Assembly: GCA_019637225.1 (NCBI GenBank) | Contig: JAHBWC010000019.1 | Location: forward strand, 1-64,000 | Direction of reading: 5' to 3' | Source of the DNA: Labilithrix sp. | GTDB lineage: Bacteria > Myxococcota_A > Polyangia > Polyangiales > Polyangiaceae | Length of the DNA stretch: 64,000 bases | The notes under the pieces: generated by a model | Database searches by the model: none | What the model was told of the DNA's origin: nothing | Seen by the model: the letters and a program-made list of their open reading frames with translations, nothing else | Part shown: positions 11,565-21,823 of the stretch, piece after piece | How positions within the stretch are numbered: the stretch's first letter is position 1 | How the letters are laid out: each line of letters starts with the position of its first letter | Made by a program: the position numbers and the translations under genes

Positions 11565-11645
11565 GCAGGCCCGCAGACGCCAACACGTCCACCGCTGCAC
11601 GACCCGCAGAGGCACCAAAGACCGACACCACGCGCCCAACGCAGG

Positions 11646-12567
11646 TCACCGGAGGAACCCTCCGCGGCGGAAGACGCGCAAGATGAGCTCGTCGAAGGGC
11701 GTGTTCACGTCGGCGCGAATGTACGGCACCTGCTTCGAGGTGCAGAAGCGATCGATGTCGTCGAGGTAGCTCTTGTAGGCGGTCTCGAAGCGCTCGAGGA
11801 CCTTGGCGGTGACGGTGACCTCGCGCTCGTCGCCGGTCTCGCAGTCGTAGAGGAGGACGTCGCCGGAGAGCTTCGGCTTGGCCTCTTCTTCGTCGACGAC
11901 GTGGACGACGAACGGGTCGAACTTGTTGTAGCGGAGGACGTTGATGCCGCGCTCGAAGCCGTGCGGGTCGTAGAGGTCGCTCGCGAGCACGACGAGGCCG
12001 CGGCGCTTGTTCTGCGCGACGAACGCTTTGAGCGCGTCCTCGAGGTCGGTCTGCCCCTCGGGCGCGAGCTCTTTGAGGAAGCGGAAGACCTTGAAGATGC
12101 GGGCCTTGCCGCGCGTCGCGGGCATGCGATCGAGGACCTTGTCGGTGGTCGAGACGATGCTGACGCGGTCGAGGTTCGCGAGGCCGACGTACGCGAGCGC
12201 CGCCGCGACGCGCTTGGCGTAGCGGAGCTTCTTCGCGTCGCCGAAGCCCATCGACGAGCTCGCGTCGACGATGAAGTAGATGGCGAGGTCCTCTTCCTCC
12301 TCGTACAGGCGGAGGAGGAGGCGGTCGAAGCGCTGGTAGACGTTCCAGTCGAGGTAGCGGAAGTCGTCGCCCGGCTGGTAGTCGCGGTGGTCGGCGAACT
12401 CGACGCCGGAGCCGCTCTTCTTCGTGCGCCGCTCGGCGCGCATGCGCCCCGCGAAGACGCGCTTCGAGACGAGCGCGAGGTAGTCGAGCTTTCGCTGGAA
12501 GTCGTCGTCGAACAGATCGTCGGCGGACGACTTCGCTACCGCGGGCCCGCGCCGACCGAGGACGGCG

Positions 12568-12596
<29 letters not shown>
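11646..12596 (-). CDS. DUF58 protein with VWA-like fold
   Basis: This 316-aa protein shows the DUF58 signature GSGVEFADHRDYQPGDDFRY followed by LDWNVYQR, then a VWA-like core with MIDAS DASSS (Asp111). There is no membrane segment, so it is cytoplasmic. DUF58 proteins are constant partners of MoxR ATPases. The ATG at 12596 lies within the end of moxR (29-nt overlap); a GTG at 12581 is an alternative start. The operon continues downstream only after the repeat insertion. Confidence 0.92.
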
Positions 12597-13644
<1,048 letters not shown>

Positions 13645-13702
13645 GTGGTCAGTGCCTTCGGTGGTTGGGGATCGCCATGCTCGAACGTCGAGCGGATGAG
13701 TG

Positions 13703-15784
13703 TCACGGCCCGGCCGGCGGCGCGGGCGCGGGGGCCGCGCTGCCGGCGCCGTCGTCGCGCGGGCGGATGAGCTGGAAGTAGCGCCGGACGTAGAAGCGGT
13801 AGCCGCCGGGGATCTCGTCCTTGTCGAGGGCCTCCTCCGCGACCGTGTGGTACTCGCGGTAGACCTTCGTGTAGCCCTTCGACGCGAAGCCGCGCTCCGC
13901 GGCGCCGAGGATGACCTCGCTGCGCGAGCCGCCCTGCCCCGTGTCGTTGCCCTGGACCTGCGTGTCCTGCGTGCCGACCTTCGGGTTCGTCGCCTTGCCC
14001 TGGACGTTGTCGTCGTGGCCGGTGCCCCAGCCCTGGCCTTGCTGGCCCTGGCCGCCCCCGCCGTTCTGTCCCTGGCCCTGACCCTTGGTGATCATCAGGA
14101 TCTTCTCGCCGTTCGGTCCGAGGATCCACGTCTCGCCTTGGCCGCCGCCCTGGCCTTGTCCCTGACCCTGGCCCTGGCCTTGTCCCTGACCTTGGCCCTG
14201 CTGCCCCTGCCCTTGCTGGCCCTGGCCCTGACCGTTGCCGGCCTGCTGCCCCTGACCTTGCTGCCCCTGCCCTTGCTGACCTTGCCCCTGCTGGCCCTGG
14301 CCCTGCTGACCCTGGCCCTGCCCCTGCTGGCCGCCCTGTCCGGGCTGGCCTTGTCCCTGCGCGCGCTGCTGGAACACGCGGAGGCGCTGCATCTGGCCGG
14401 CGCCGCCTTGTGACTGCTGGCGCATCATCTCGCGGAGCTCCTGGAGCTTCTGCCGGAGCTGCTCCTTCTCCTCCTGCGTCATCTCCTGCTTCGCCATGCG
14501 GTTGATGTCCTGCGCGGCGTTGTCGAGATCGTTCGCGGAGAGGCCGAGGTCCTTCATGAGGTCCTCGGCGGCTTTCTGCAGCTCGCGGTCGAGCCGGTCG
14601 AGCTCGCGCTGCGTCTTCTGCTGCTGCTCGTGCTCGCGATCGAGCCGCTCGAGCTCGCGCTCCTTCTTCTGGAGGAGGCTCTTTTCCTGCTCGCTCGCGC
14701 CCGCGTCGCCCTGCTTTTGCTTCTGCTTGAGGAGATCCTGCTTCAGCTCCTCGCGCTTCGCGGCGAGCGCCTCGGCGCGCTTCGCTTGATCCTCACCGGC
14801 CTTCTTCAGGGCCTCGCGGAGCTTCTCGAGCTGGGCCTTGTCGACGCCGCCCTTGTTCTGGTCCTCGCGGAGCTTCTTCGCGAGGTCCTTGAGCGCCTTC
14901 TCCGCGGCCTCGAGGTTCTTGTCCGAGAGCGCCTCGCCCGTGGGCTTCGACATCTCGCTCTTCTTGAGCTCCTCGCCCATCTTCTTGAGCGCCTCTTCGA
15001 GCGCCTTGGCGTCCGCCTCGCGGCCCTGGAGGAGCTTGTCCTCGAGCTGCTGCATGCGACGGAACGCTTCGGTCCGGTCGAGGCGCTTGTTCGCGAGGTC
15101 CTCGATGAGCTGGTTGAACTCCTGCGTGGCGGCCTTCGCCTCGTCGGTCTGGAGGCGCTGGTCGATCTCGCGCAAGAACTCGCGCATCGCGTCGAGGTCG
15201 TCCTGCGTCACGTCGACGGCGTCGATCGTCCGGGCGCTCGCGATCGGCTCGTGGCGGCGCACCTCGAAGGCGACGATGGCGGCGATCGCCGCGCACATCG
15301 CCAGCAAGAAGGGCCACTCGCGCGGCGACTGCATCGGGACGGCGCGCGACGGATCGACGCGCTTCGCGTGGTCGAGCGCGTCGTCGATGGCGGCCATCAT
15401 GAATGGCGTGCGCTCGGCGCTCCCGAGCTCGCCGAACGACAGCGCGCTCGAGAGACGGTCGGCGAGGCCGTGGAAGCGGTCGAGGGCGACGGCGCCGGCG
15501 CGGCGCGGCAGGCGGCGCGCGTAGGCGATGCCGGCGGCGACGAAGACCTGCGCGATCGCGACGCCCAGGCCGATCCGGCAGAAGCGCTCTCCGATCACGC
15601 CGACCTTGCGGAGGACGAGGAGGACGGCGACGGCGACGAGGCCCGCCGCGAGCGCCCGGGCGGCCCAGAGGATGGCGCGCCGTGTGCGGAGACGTCGTTC
15701 GGCCCTCCGAGCCGGCCGCTCGATCGGATCGAGGGACGGCACGCGCGTCGGCGTGGGGGGATCAGCGACGGCTTCCGAGGTCAT
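13703..15784 (-). CDS. Membrane-anchored coiled-coil protein with Gln/Gly repeat region
   Basis: This 693-aa protein has two membrane helices near residues 40-90 and a third near 165-185. A long charged coiled coil follows (about 200-460, rich in EELKKxxE-like heptads). Residues ~475-560 are almost pure Gln/Gly (repeats of QGQ and QQG), then a second QG stretch and a short conserved-looking C-terminal segment (VAEEALDKDEIPGGYRFYVRRYFQLIRP). The C-terminal part and the position as first gene before moxR match proteins that precede MoxR in myxobacterial operons. A scaffold role is plausible but unproven. It starts the operon; GGAAAGAG lies before the ATG. Confidence 0.85.
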   Translation of the reverse strand: MTSEAVADPPTPTRVPSLDPIERPARRAERRLRTRRAILWAARALAAGLVAVAVLLVLRKVGVIGERFCRIGLGVAIAQVFVAAGIAYARRLPRRAGAVALDRFHGLADRLSSALSFGELGSAERTPFMMAAIDDALDHAKRVDPSRAVPMQSPREWPFLLAMCAAIAAIVAFEVRRHEPIASARTIDAVDVTQDDLDAMREFLREIDQRLQTDEAKAATQEFNQLIEDLANKRLDRTEAFRRMQQLEDKLLQGREADAKALEEALKKMGEELKKSEMSKPTGEALSDKNLEAAEKALKDLAKKLREDQNKGGVDKAQLEKLREALKKAGEDQAKRAEALAAKREELKQDLLKQKQKQGDAGASEQEKSLLQKKERELERLDREHEQQQKTQRELDRLDRELQKAAEDLMKDLGLSANDLDNAAQDINRMAKQEMTQEEKEQLRQKLQELREMMRQQSQGGAGQMQRLRVFQQRAQGQGQPGQGGQQGQGQGQQGQGQQGQGQQGQGQQGQGQQAGNGQGQGQQGQGQQGQGQGQGQGQGQGQGQGGGQGETWILGPNGEKILMITKGQGQGQNGGGGQGQQGQGWGTGHDDNVQGKATNPKVGTQDTQVQGNDTGQGGSRSEVILGAAERGFASKGYTKVYREYHTVAEEALDKDEIPGGYRFYVRRYFQLIRPRDDGAGSAAPAPAPPAGP

Positions 15785-16119
15785 CCTGGTCTCTTTCCAA
15801 GCTTTCTCGCTCTCGTCTCGCGTCTCGGCCCTGATCCTCGGCTTCGCCCCGTGCCCCCGCTGGGACCGTGGCCTTCCACCATCTCCTTCGACGTGGAACC
15901 CGTGACAAAGTTCCGTTCATGGGTCGGTCGATCGATCGTCGAAACGCTCATCCTCTCCGCGTCCTTACATCGTAGCAGGGATCCCGGAGCCGGAAGGGCA
16001 GCTCGAAGAGGACCTACGCCGCTGGCATGGAGTTTCATTCCCGCCTTCGGACACAAGCGCGAGCTGAGACCGTGTGCCGGATCGCCGCGACAACTCCGAC
16101 TGGGTTAGTATCCGGGCTC
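15785..16119. other. Divergent intergenic region
   Basis: These 335 bp separate the MoxR operon (minus) from the Nudix/NAD kinase pair (plus) and should hold both promoters. I see no gene, RNA or strong hairpin. TAGTAT at 16106-16111 lies 8 nt before the chosen Nudix start. Confidence 0.5.
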
Positions 16120-16752
16120 GTGGCGATCCTGCCGGAGCTCCCCAAGGTCGTGCTCGACGTCGTCGCCGATCGGTCCGACGAGCGAGAAGGATTCCTCAGC
16201 CTCCAGCGCCAGGAGCTCGCCCTCGTCGGCGCCGCCGGCCGGGGCCGCCCCTTCCGCTACGACATGGTCCTGCGGCGCGCGCTCGACGCGTCGATCATGG
16301 CGGCGCACCACCTCGACCCCAGCGGCGCTCCGTGCGTCTACCTGCGGAGCGCTGTGAGACCGCCGGCCGCCCTCCGTCCCGGCGCGGAGCCCGCCGAAGG
16401 GTCCTTCTGGGAGGTGCCGGCGGGTCTCATCGAGCCGGGAGAAGCGCCGAGCGCCGCAGCGGCGCGCGAGCTCGAGGAAGAGCTCGGCTTCAAGGTCGAC
16501 GCGAGCGCGATGCAGCCGCTCGGACCGAGCGTCTTCCCGGCTCCCGCGATGATCGGCGAGCGCCACTACTTCTTCCACGTCCGCGTCGATCCGGAGACGC
16601 GAACGGAGCCCGGCGGCGACGGCTCACCCCTCGAGGAGGCTGCGCACATCGTGAGCGTACCGCTCGAGCGCGCGCTCGCGGCGTGCAAGGCCGGTGAGGT
16701 CGCCGACGCGAAGACGGAGCTCGCGCTACGGCGACTCGCCGAGATCGTCTGA
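16120..16752 (+). CDS. Nudix hydrolase (ADP-ribose pyrophosphatase-like)
   Basis: This 210-aa protein contains a full Nudix box, GLIEPGEAPSAAAARELEEE followed by LGF (GX5EX7REUXEEXGU). The preceding FWEVPAG strand is typical of ADP-ribose/nucleoside-diphosphate-sugar pyrophosphatases. The substrate cannot be fixed from sequence. I chose GTG 16120 because a TAGTAT box sits 8 nt upstream and the sequence before it looks non-coding; an in-frame ATG at 16027 would add 31 residues. The stop is 1 nt from the NAD kinase start, so the two are co-transcribed. Both act on pyridine-nucleotide metabolism if the ADP-ribose assignment is right. Confidence 0.85.
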   Translation: MAILPELPKVVLDVVADRSDEREGFLSLQRQELALVGAAGRGRPFRYDMVLRRALDASIMAAHHLDPSGAPCVYLRSAVRPPAALRPGAEPAEGSFWEVPAGLIEPGEAPSAAAARELEEELGFKVDASAMQPLGPSVFPAPAMIGERHYFFHVRVDPETRTEPGGDGSPLEEAAHIVSVPLERALAACKAGEVADAKTELALRRLAEIV

Positions 16753-16753
16753 C

Positions 16754-17653
16754 ATGGCACGACGGAGGAAGCCGAGGGTCGCGGTCGTCATCAAGCGGAC
16801 GACGTACCGCAAGTTCGTCCTCGAGGTGCACGATCCGCTCATCGCTCGGCTGCTCCGCCGGCGCGATCCGACGGTGGGCCGCCTCAAGCAGTCGCACGAG
16901 GATCACGAGTCGACGGCGCGCGAGGTCGAGGACGCGCTCGACGCGCTCGGCGCGGAGATCGTCTTCCGCGGCGGTCCGCGCGCGCGGGTCCCGGCGCGCA
17001 CCGATCTCGTCGTGACCGTCGGCGGCGACGGCACGCTGCTCGCGGCCTCGCACCTCCTCGGCGACGGCGTCCCGCTGCTCGGCATCAACAGCGCGCCTGG
17101 CCACTCGGTCGGCTTCTTCTGCGGCGCGACGAAGGGCAACGTGCGCGCGACGATCGAGCGCGCGCTCGAAGGCAACCTCGCGACGACCGAGCTGACGCGC
17201 ATGCGCGTCGAGCTGAACGGCAAGCTCTTGCACGGCCGCGTCCTCAACGAGGCGCTCTTCTGCCACTCCTCTCCGGCGGCCACGTCGCGCTACATCCTCC
17301 GCCTCCGCTCGGGCGAGGAGGAGCAGCGCTCGAGCGGGCTCTGGATCGGTCCGGCGGCCGGCTCGACCGCGGCGCAGAGGAGCGCCGGCGGGAGGATCCT
17401 CCCGCTCGAGTCCGAGCGCATCCAGTACGTCGTCCGCGAGCCGTACACGCCCGCGGGCGGCCGCTTCCGCTACGCGCGCGGGCTCGTCGACGCGGGCCAG
17501 GAGCTCGTCTTGCGAAGCAAGATGCGTGAGGCGAAGGTGTTCCTCGACGGTCACCGGCTCGTTCACTCGGTCACGATGGGCGACGTCCTCACGATGCGCC
17601 GGAGCGACGAGGCGCTCACCGTCCTCGGCATCGCGCGGAAGCGCCGCGTCTGA
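16754..17653 (+). CDS. nadK: NAD kinase
   Basis: This 299-aa protein has the GGDGT motif (~90-94), the NE motif in VLNEALF (~165) and the glycine-rich GPAAGSTAAQRSAGG element of NAD kinases, which phosphorylate NAD to NADP in the cytoplasm. The usual TPTGSTAY segment is altered here to GPAAGSTAAQ, a clear family variant. The N-terminal ~75 residues with a KRTTYRKFVLEVHDP segment are longer than in compact bacterial NadK. It lies in an operon with the Nudix gene. Confidence 0.92.
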   Translation: MARRRKPRVAVVIKRTTYRKFVLEVHDPLIARLLRRRDPTVGRLKQSHEDHESTAREVEDALDALGAEIVFRGGPRARVPARTDLVVTVGGDGTLLAASHLLGDGVPLLGINSAPGHSVGFFCGATKGNVRATIERALEGNLATTELTRMRVELNGKLLHGRVLNEALFCHSSPAATSRYILRLRSGEEEQRSSGLWIGPAAGSTAAQRSAGGRILPLESERIQYVVREPYTPAGGRFRYARGLVDAGQELVLRSKMREAKVFLDGHRLVHSVTMGDVLTMRRSDEALTVLGIARKRRV

Positions 17654-17749
17654 GCGGAGGACGCGCCGAGGCGTGCTCCTCCCACACGGACGCCGCCTCT
17701 GCGCGAGGCCGGTAAGGCGCGGTATGGCGAACCCGACCGTGAGTGACGC

Positions 17750-17755
17750 TATACT
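17750..17755 (+). promoter_or_regulatory. TANNNT -10-like box before a possibly leaderless gene
   Basis: TATACT ends 6 nt before the ATG at 17762. Transcription would start at or within a base of the A of the ATG. No good -35 hexamer is visible at 16-18 bp spacing. Confidence 0.45.
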
Positions 17756-17761
17756 CGCGTC

Positions 17762-18412
17762 ATGCGTGTCCGCCGAAGCGGCGTCAGGCTGACGGTGACG
17801 CTCGGCCTCTTCGCCCTCATGTTCGCCTGCGGAACCCGCTACGGGGACGGCACCGAGGCCGAGGACTCGCCGGGGAACGGCGAGGACGGCGGGACCGCGC
17901 GCGCCGACGCGCCGCCGGGAGTCGACGGATCGACCGACGACGCAAGCCGCGCCGTGGACGCGACGGCCGACGCGCCCCCGACCTTCTCCGAGGCGTGTCC
18001 GACGTGCCCGAACATGTCGAGCTGCCTCGCCTCCGGCTGCGAGGGCGCGACGACGGCGACGTGCAGCAAGCCTTTCGACCTCGTCGACACCTCCTCCCCC
18101 GAGCAGATCGTCTTCGTCTGTCCCGAGGGCCCGACGATCGACCTGCCGCAGATGTGCGTGCCCGGCGGGAAGAAGGACGGCCTGCACGTGGCCGTCTTCC
18201 GCATCAACGCCGCCGCCTCGACGTCGTGGAAGGTGACCGTGACCGGATCGAACGCGTTCGTCGCGACGGGCTCCTGCGTGCAGCCGACGACGTGCGCGGG
18301 CGGCACGAACGGCAGCACCGCCAACGTCGCCGGGTTCACGACCGTGATGGTCGGGACGACGAGCGACATCAACGCCTGTCAGCCGATCACGGTCCGCGTC
18401 GAGAAGAGGTGA
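17762..18412 (+). CDS. Predicted lipoprotein, function unknown
   Basis: This 216-aa protein has a signal peptide with lipobox MFAC (near residue 24). An Asp/Gly/Ala-rich low-complexity linker follows (~30-75), then a Cys-rich domain starting ACPTCPNMSSCLASGC. The rest is beta-rich with several more Cys. This lipobox-linker-Cys-domain layout is common for myxobacterial surface lipoproteins. I do not recognise the domain. It appears to be transcribed alone from the TATACT box. Confidence 0.75.
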   Translation: MRVRRSGVRLTVTLGLFALMFACGTRYGDGTEAEDSPGNGEDGGTARADAPPGVDGSTDDASRAVDATADAPPTFSEACPTCPNMSSCLASGCEGATTATCSKPFDLVDTSSPEQIVFVCPEGPTIDLPQMCVPGGKKDGLHVAVFRINAAASTSWKVTVTGSNAFVATGSCVQPTTCAGGTNGSTANVAGFTTVMVGTTSDINACQPITVRVEKR

Positions 18413-18449
18413 CGCGCGCGGCGCGTGAGGCCACCGGGCTTCGCGTCGC

Positions 18450-18947
18450 TCAATCGCCGGCGTCCACCGGGACGGCGACGGCGTTCAGGAGGACGCACCG
18501 GCTGTCCTTGCATGCGGCCTTCGCGTTCGGCGGCGGCTCGCACGACGGAATCGGGCAGGTGCACCGCTGGGCGATGCCGTTCAGGCTCTCGTCGAACGGC
18601 GCCGCGCGCGACACGAGGAGCGGACGGGGCGTGAGCGGGCACGCGCAGTAGTCGCCCGCGAAGCGCACGGTGCACTCGTCATCCTTGCTGCAGCCCGGCC
18701 CGCCGCTGCTCGCGTTGTCGGTGGCGGCGTTGTCCTCGATCGCGACGATCGCGGTCGCGCACTCGTCGCGCGAGCCGGCGCCGCCGTCCGTCGTGATCGT
18801 GCCCGGCACCTGACGCGCCGCCTCGCCGTCGAAGCCGCCGTCGTCTCCGCCGAGCGGCCCGCCGCCCCTGCATGCGATCGCGACGAGCCCGCCCGCGGCG
18901 ACAGGGACGAGCAAGACGGTGAGAAAAGCTCGTGCCGTACGGTTCAT
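18450..18947 (-). CDS. Predicted Cys-rich lipoprotein
   Basis: This 165-aa protein has a signal peptide ending LVAIAC (lipobox) and an acidic Gly/Asp linker. The mature domain has about ten Cys, including CSKDDECTVRFAGDYCACPL and CTCPIPSCEPPP. The pattern is close to that of the lipoprotein at 35312-35713 (CAQDDECVPAPGCC...), so both may belong to one family. GAGGAGG before the ATG is a good ribosome binding site. Convergent with the preceding gene. Function unknown. Confidence 0.72.
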   Translation of the reverse strand: MNRTARAFLTVLLVPVAAGGLVAIACRGGGPLGGDDGGFDGEAARQVPGTITTDGGAGSRDECATAIVAIEDNAATDNASSGGPGCSKDDECTVRFAGDYCACPLTPRPLLVSRAAPFDESLNGIAQRCTCPIPSCEPPPNAKAACKDSRCVLLNAVAVPVDAGD

Positions 18948-19133
18948 GAGCGCCTCCTCGAGCCCCGCCGACGAGACGCGAGCTCGATGCCGGCTCAGCG
19001 TAGCCATCGTTGGGCCGGCGCGCTCGACCGCTCGCAGCGCACGTCCCGCCGCGCTGGGCGTTGCCGCGGGACGCGCGCCCCAGCCTGGAGCGGGCGGGAG
19101 CGAAGAGGGACCCCGCGGCCGGAGGGCCTGCGG

Positions 19134-19139
19134 TAGAGT
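19134..19139 (+). promoter_or_regulatory. TANNNT -10-like box before cyclophilin gene
   Basis: TAGAGT ends 6 nt before the ATG at 19146. No Shine-Dalgarno fits between them, so a leaderless mRNA is predicted. Confidence 0.45.
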
Positions 19140-19145
19140 GCCCGC

Positions 19146-19730
19146 ATGGTGCTCGCTGGGATCCTCGCTCGCTCCTTTCCGCGCTCGGTCGTCGTGCTCG
19201 GCGCGCTCGCGGCTTGCTCGAGCACGGGGAGCTCGGGCGGGGACACGACGCCCCCGGGGCGCTACACGCAGGCGCCCGCGATGACGATCGACACGTCGAA
19301 GACGTACGCGGCGACGATGGTGACGTCGAAGGGGACGATCGAGCTGTCGCTCGACGCCAAGGCGGCGCCGGCCACCGTGAACAACTTCGTCTTCCTCGCG
19401 CGCGAGAAATTCTACGACGGCCTCACCTTCCACCGCGTGGAGCCGAGCTTCGTGATCCAGGGCGGTGACCCGAACGGCAACGGCTCGGGCGGTCCCGGCT
19501 ACCGTATCCCCGACGAGGCGAGCGGCCTCCTCCACGTCGACGGCGCGCTCGCCATGGCGAAATCGGCCGCCCCCAACTCCGCCGGCAGCCAGTTCTACAT
19601 CACGCTCGGGCCGCAGACGGACCTCGACGGCCGCTACACCGTGTTCGGCGCCGTCACCAACGGCAAGAACGTCGCGAGCATCATCGCCGTGGGCGACGTC
19701 ATCACGAGCGTCACGATCACCGAGCAGTGA
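19146..19730 (+). CDS. Peptidyl-prolyl cis-trans isomerase, cyclophilin type, lipoprotein
   Basis: This 194-aa protein has a lipoprotein signal (lipobox LAAC) and a complete small cyclophilin domain. It contains FHRVEPSFVIQGGDP with the catalytic Arg and the FVIQGGD motif, AMAKSAAPNSAGSQFYITLG, and LDGRYTVFGAV. It should catalyse prolyl isomerisation in the cell envelope and assist folding of exported proteins. It is short, like bacterial PpiA/PpiB. No obvious operon partner. Confidence 0.93.
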   Translation: MVLAGILARSFPRSVVVLGALAACSSTGSSGGDTTPPGRYTQAPAMTIDTSKTYAATMVTSKGTIELSLDAKAAPATVNNFVFLAREKFYDGLTFHRVEPSFVIQGGDPNGNGSGGPGYRIPDEASGLLHVDGALAMAKSAAPNSAGSQFYITLGPQTDLDGRYTVFGAVTNGKNVASIIAVGDVITSVTITEQ

Positions 19731-19837
19731 AGCGCCCGTGAGCGGCGCCGGACTGCCGCGACGGGCCGGACTGCGACGCTGCGCGCGCCGGAGTGCGGCG
19801 CCGGCGCTCCGGTATCGGCGTTGCACGCTCCGCGGCG

Positions 19838-20794
19838 ATGCCCGCACGTGCCCGTCACGATCATGAGCTCATCGGCAACCTCGTGCGGCGGATGCACGAC
19901 GGGCGCTCCGATGCGGTCGAGCGCGCCGGCGAGCTCCTCGGAACGCTCGCCGCCCCCGCGTTCGCGCTGACGAGCGCCCTCCGCCGCGCGCGCACGTTCC
20001 ATCCGCGCGGCGACTGCGCCGACGCCGACGTCTCGATCGCGCCAGGCTCGCCAGCGCAGTACCGCGCGCTCGCCGAGCGCCTCGCTGGGAACGCGTTCGT
20101 TCGCTTCTCCGACGCGCTCACGAAGAAGAAGGCGCGGTGGCCCGACGTGCTCGGCTGCGCGCTACGTTTCGGCGGCGAGGCGGACGATCCCGCGATCGAC
20201 GGCGACCAGGACCTGCTCTTCGCGACGATCAAGCGGCCGTGGACCATGCCGCTGTCGCCGTTCACCACGAAGGTGCACGACTACCTCGCGAACGACTACT
20301 TCGCGGTCTCGCCGTTCTCGGTCCCCACGCCGCGGGCGTTCGACGACGGCGCGCGCGGGGCGCGCGTCTATTTCCGGCTCCGCCCCGGCACGAAGGAGCC
20401 CGGCGGCCTCGTCACGATCGAGTCGTCGCGGGGGCCCATCTCCGCGCTCCGAGCGTCGACGCCGAAGTCGCGGCAGAGCCCTGCCGAGCAGCGGCGCCGC
20501 CGGTTCGAGCGGGCGATCGCGAACGGCTCGGCGGTGTTCACGCTCGGCGTCGCGAACGGGCCGTGGGGTCCGTTCGTTCCGCTCGTGCGCATCCAGCTCG
20601 TGAGCGTGCGCCTCACGGACCCCGCGAGCCTCCGCTTCGATCCGTACCGCAGCGGACGCGGGATCGAGCCGCGCGGCTTCGTGCACGCGCTCCGACGAGG
20701 CGTGTACGGCGCGAGCCAGCGCGCGCGGAGCGTGAAGGAGCGGCCGCCGTCGCATGCGCCCTCCTCGATCCCTCCGGCGGAGCCGCTTCGCTGA
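19838..20794 (+). CDS. Catalase-superfamily-related protein
   Basis: This 318-aa protein resembles the heme-binding catalase-like fold. TFHPRGDCADADVSI leads into NAFVRFSDALTKKKARWPDVLGCALRF (compare catalase FxRFS and the strand after it), then LLFATIKRPWTMPLSPFTTKVHDYLANDYFAVSPF. It is much shorter than true catalases (~480 aa), and I could not identify the distal His/Asn pair or the proximal Tyr motif with confidence, so catalase activity should not be assumed. No signal peptide. Start uncertain: ATG 19838 is used; an in-frame GTG at 19793 adds 15 residues. Confidence 0.6.
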   Translation: MPARARHDHELIGNLVRRMHDGRSDAVERAGELLGTLAAPAFALTSALRRARTFHPRGDCADADVSIAPGSPAQYRALAERLAGNAFVRFSDALTKKKARWPDVLGCALRFGGEADDPAIDGDQDLLFATIKRPWTMPLSPFTTKVHDYLANDYFAVSPFSVPTPRAFDDGARGARVYFRLRPGTKEPGGLVTIESSRGPISALRASTPKSRQSPAEQRRRRFERAIANGSAVFTLGVANGPWGPFVPLVRIQLVSVRLTDPASLRFDPYRSGRGIEPRGFVHALRRGVYGASQRARSVKERPPSHAPSSIPPAEPLR

Positions 20795-20848
20795 GCGCGG
20801 CGCCACGGACCGCAAGAGCTCGGCGCGCGGTGTGCTTCGCGACGGGCC

Positions 20849-21799
20849 ATGACGAAGCGCATGGCTCTGCTCGTGAGTGTGGCCGCCGTCCTCGCTGGAT
20901 GTGAGGCATCGGACGACGACCCGCGCCCGCGGATGGACACCCCGGCGACGGCGGCCCCCACGCCGAGCTCGAGCCCGGAGGCGGGGCCACCGCGCGAGAG
21001 CGAAGCGCCCGAGCCGGCCACGCGTCGCGTCGCGGGCCCGCCGCCGCCGCGAACCGTCACGAACGAGTTTCTCGACGTCGCCGGGAAGCCACGACCGTTC
21101 GTCCTCGTCGTCCCAGGCACCTACTCGCCGAAGAAGACCTACCCGCTCGTGCTCGTCCTCCACGGCGACGCTCAAGACGGCGCGGCGATGCGCGCGGCCT
21201 TCCCGTTCGACGAGGTCTCCGCGGAGGCGGCCGTCGTCGCGTACCCGTCGGGCTGGTCCGGCTGGAACCTCTACGATCCGCCGGACGCAAACGAGGACCT
21301 CACCTTCCTCGTCGCCCTCGTCGGCGCGTTGAAGGCGCGCTTCGCGATCGATCCCGCGCGCGTGTTCGGGACAGGCTTCAGCAGCGGGGCGTTCATGGTC
21401 AACCAGGTCGGCTGCCGGCGGCCGTCGCTCTTCCGGGCGATCGTGCCGCACTCGGGCGGCGCCCCGAGCGAGCCCCAGGATCCGGCGGCGACGCGCTGGG
21501 ACAACAGCTACACGCGCTGCGCGGGCCAGAGCCTGGGCAACGGTCCAGCCGTGATGGTCATCCACGGGATGGCCGACACCGACGTCACCTACGACAGCGG
21601 CGCGTTCACCGCGAGCTACTGGGCGTACATCGACGGGTGCCAGTCGACGCGCTCGACGCCGCTCGCGCCGCCGCCGTGCACGCTTCACGACGGCTGTCCG
21701 ACCGGGAGGCCCGTCGCGCTCTGCGCGATCCCGAACCTCGGTCACGCCGTCTGGTCGGAGGCGGCGAAGGCGACGTGGCAGTTCTTCAGCGCGCTCTGA
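20849..21799 (+). CDS. Esterase of the PHB depolymerase/LpqC type, lipoprotein
   Basis: This 316-aa protein has a lipoprotein signal (VLAGC) and a Pro/Glu-rich linker (~25-70). The alpha/beta-hydrolase core has an oxyanion loop LVLHGDAQDG, nucleophile motif GFSSG (GxSxG), acid in HGMADTDV, and catalytic His in LGHAVW. This matches secreted polyhydroxybutyrate depolymerase/feruloyl esterase-type enzymes; the substrate is not predictable. Conserved Cys (VGCRR, TRCAG, DGCQ, CTLHDGC, ALCAI) suggest disulfides, as in secreted members. Confidence 0.88.
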   Translation: MTKRMALLVSVAAVLAGCEASDDDPRPRMDTPATAAPTPSSSPEAGPPRESEAPEPATRRVAGPPPPRTVTNEFLDVAGKPRPFVLVVPGTYSPKKTYPLVLVLHGDAQDGAAMRAAFPFDEVSAEAAVVAYPSGWSGWNLYDPPDANEDLTFLVALVGALKARFAIDPARVFGTGFSSGAFMVNQVGCRRPSLFRAIVPHSGGAPSEPQDPAATRWDNSYTRCAGQSLGNGPAVMVIHGMADTDVTYDSGAFTASYWAYIDGCQSTRSTPLAPPPCTLHDGCPTGRPVALCAIPNLGHAVWSEAAKATWQFFSAL

Positions 21800-21823
21800 C
21801 GGCGGAGGCGCGAGGCCTCCCGC

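Larger units (their letters stand above)
10997..11645. other. Non-coding repeat region splitting the MoxR-Bat operon
   Basis: These 649 bp hold no convincing gene. Open frames exist on both strands only because the 33-bp period is a multiple of three; they translate to simple 11-residue repeats. The region contains two GGATTTACAGGGAGAC-type blocks, a T7-G8 homopolymer run, a 7-copy tandem array and two inverted copies of the same block. Confidence 0.8.

Noticed and set aside
10864..11649. Repeat protein encoded by the 33-bp array
   Set aside because: Several frames on both strands are open through the array only because the period is a multiple of three; there is no ribosome binding site or domain, and the flanks are repeat blocks.
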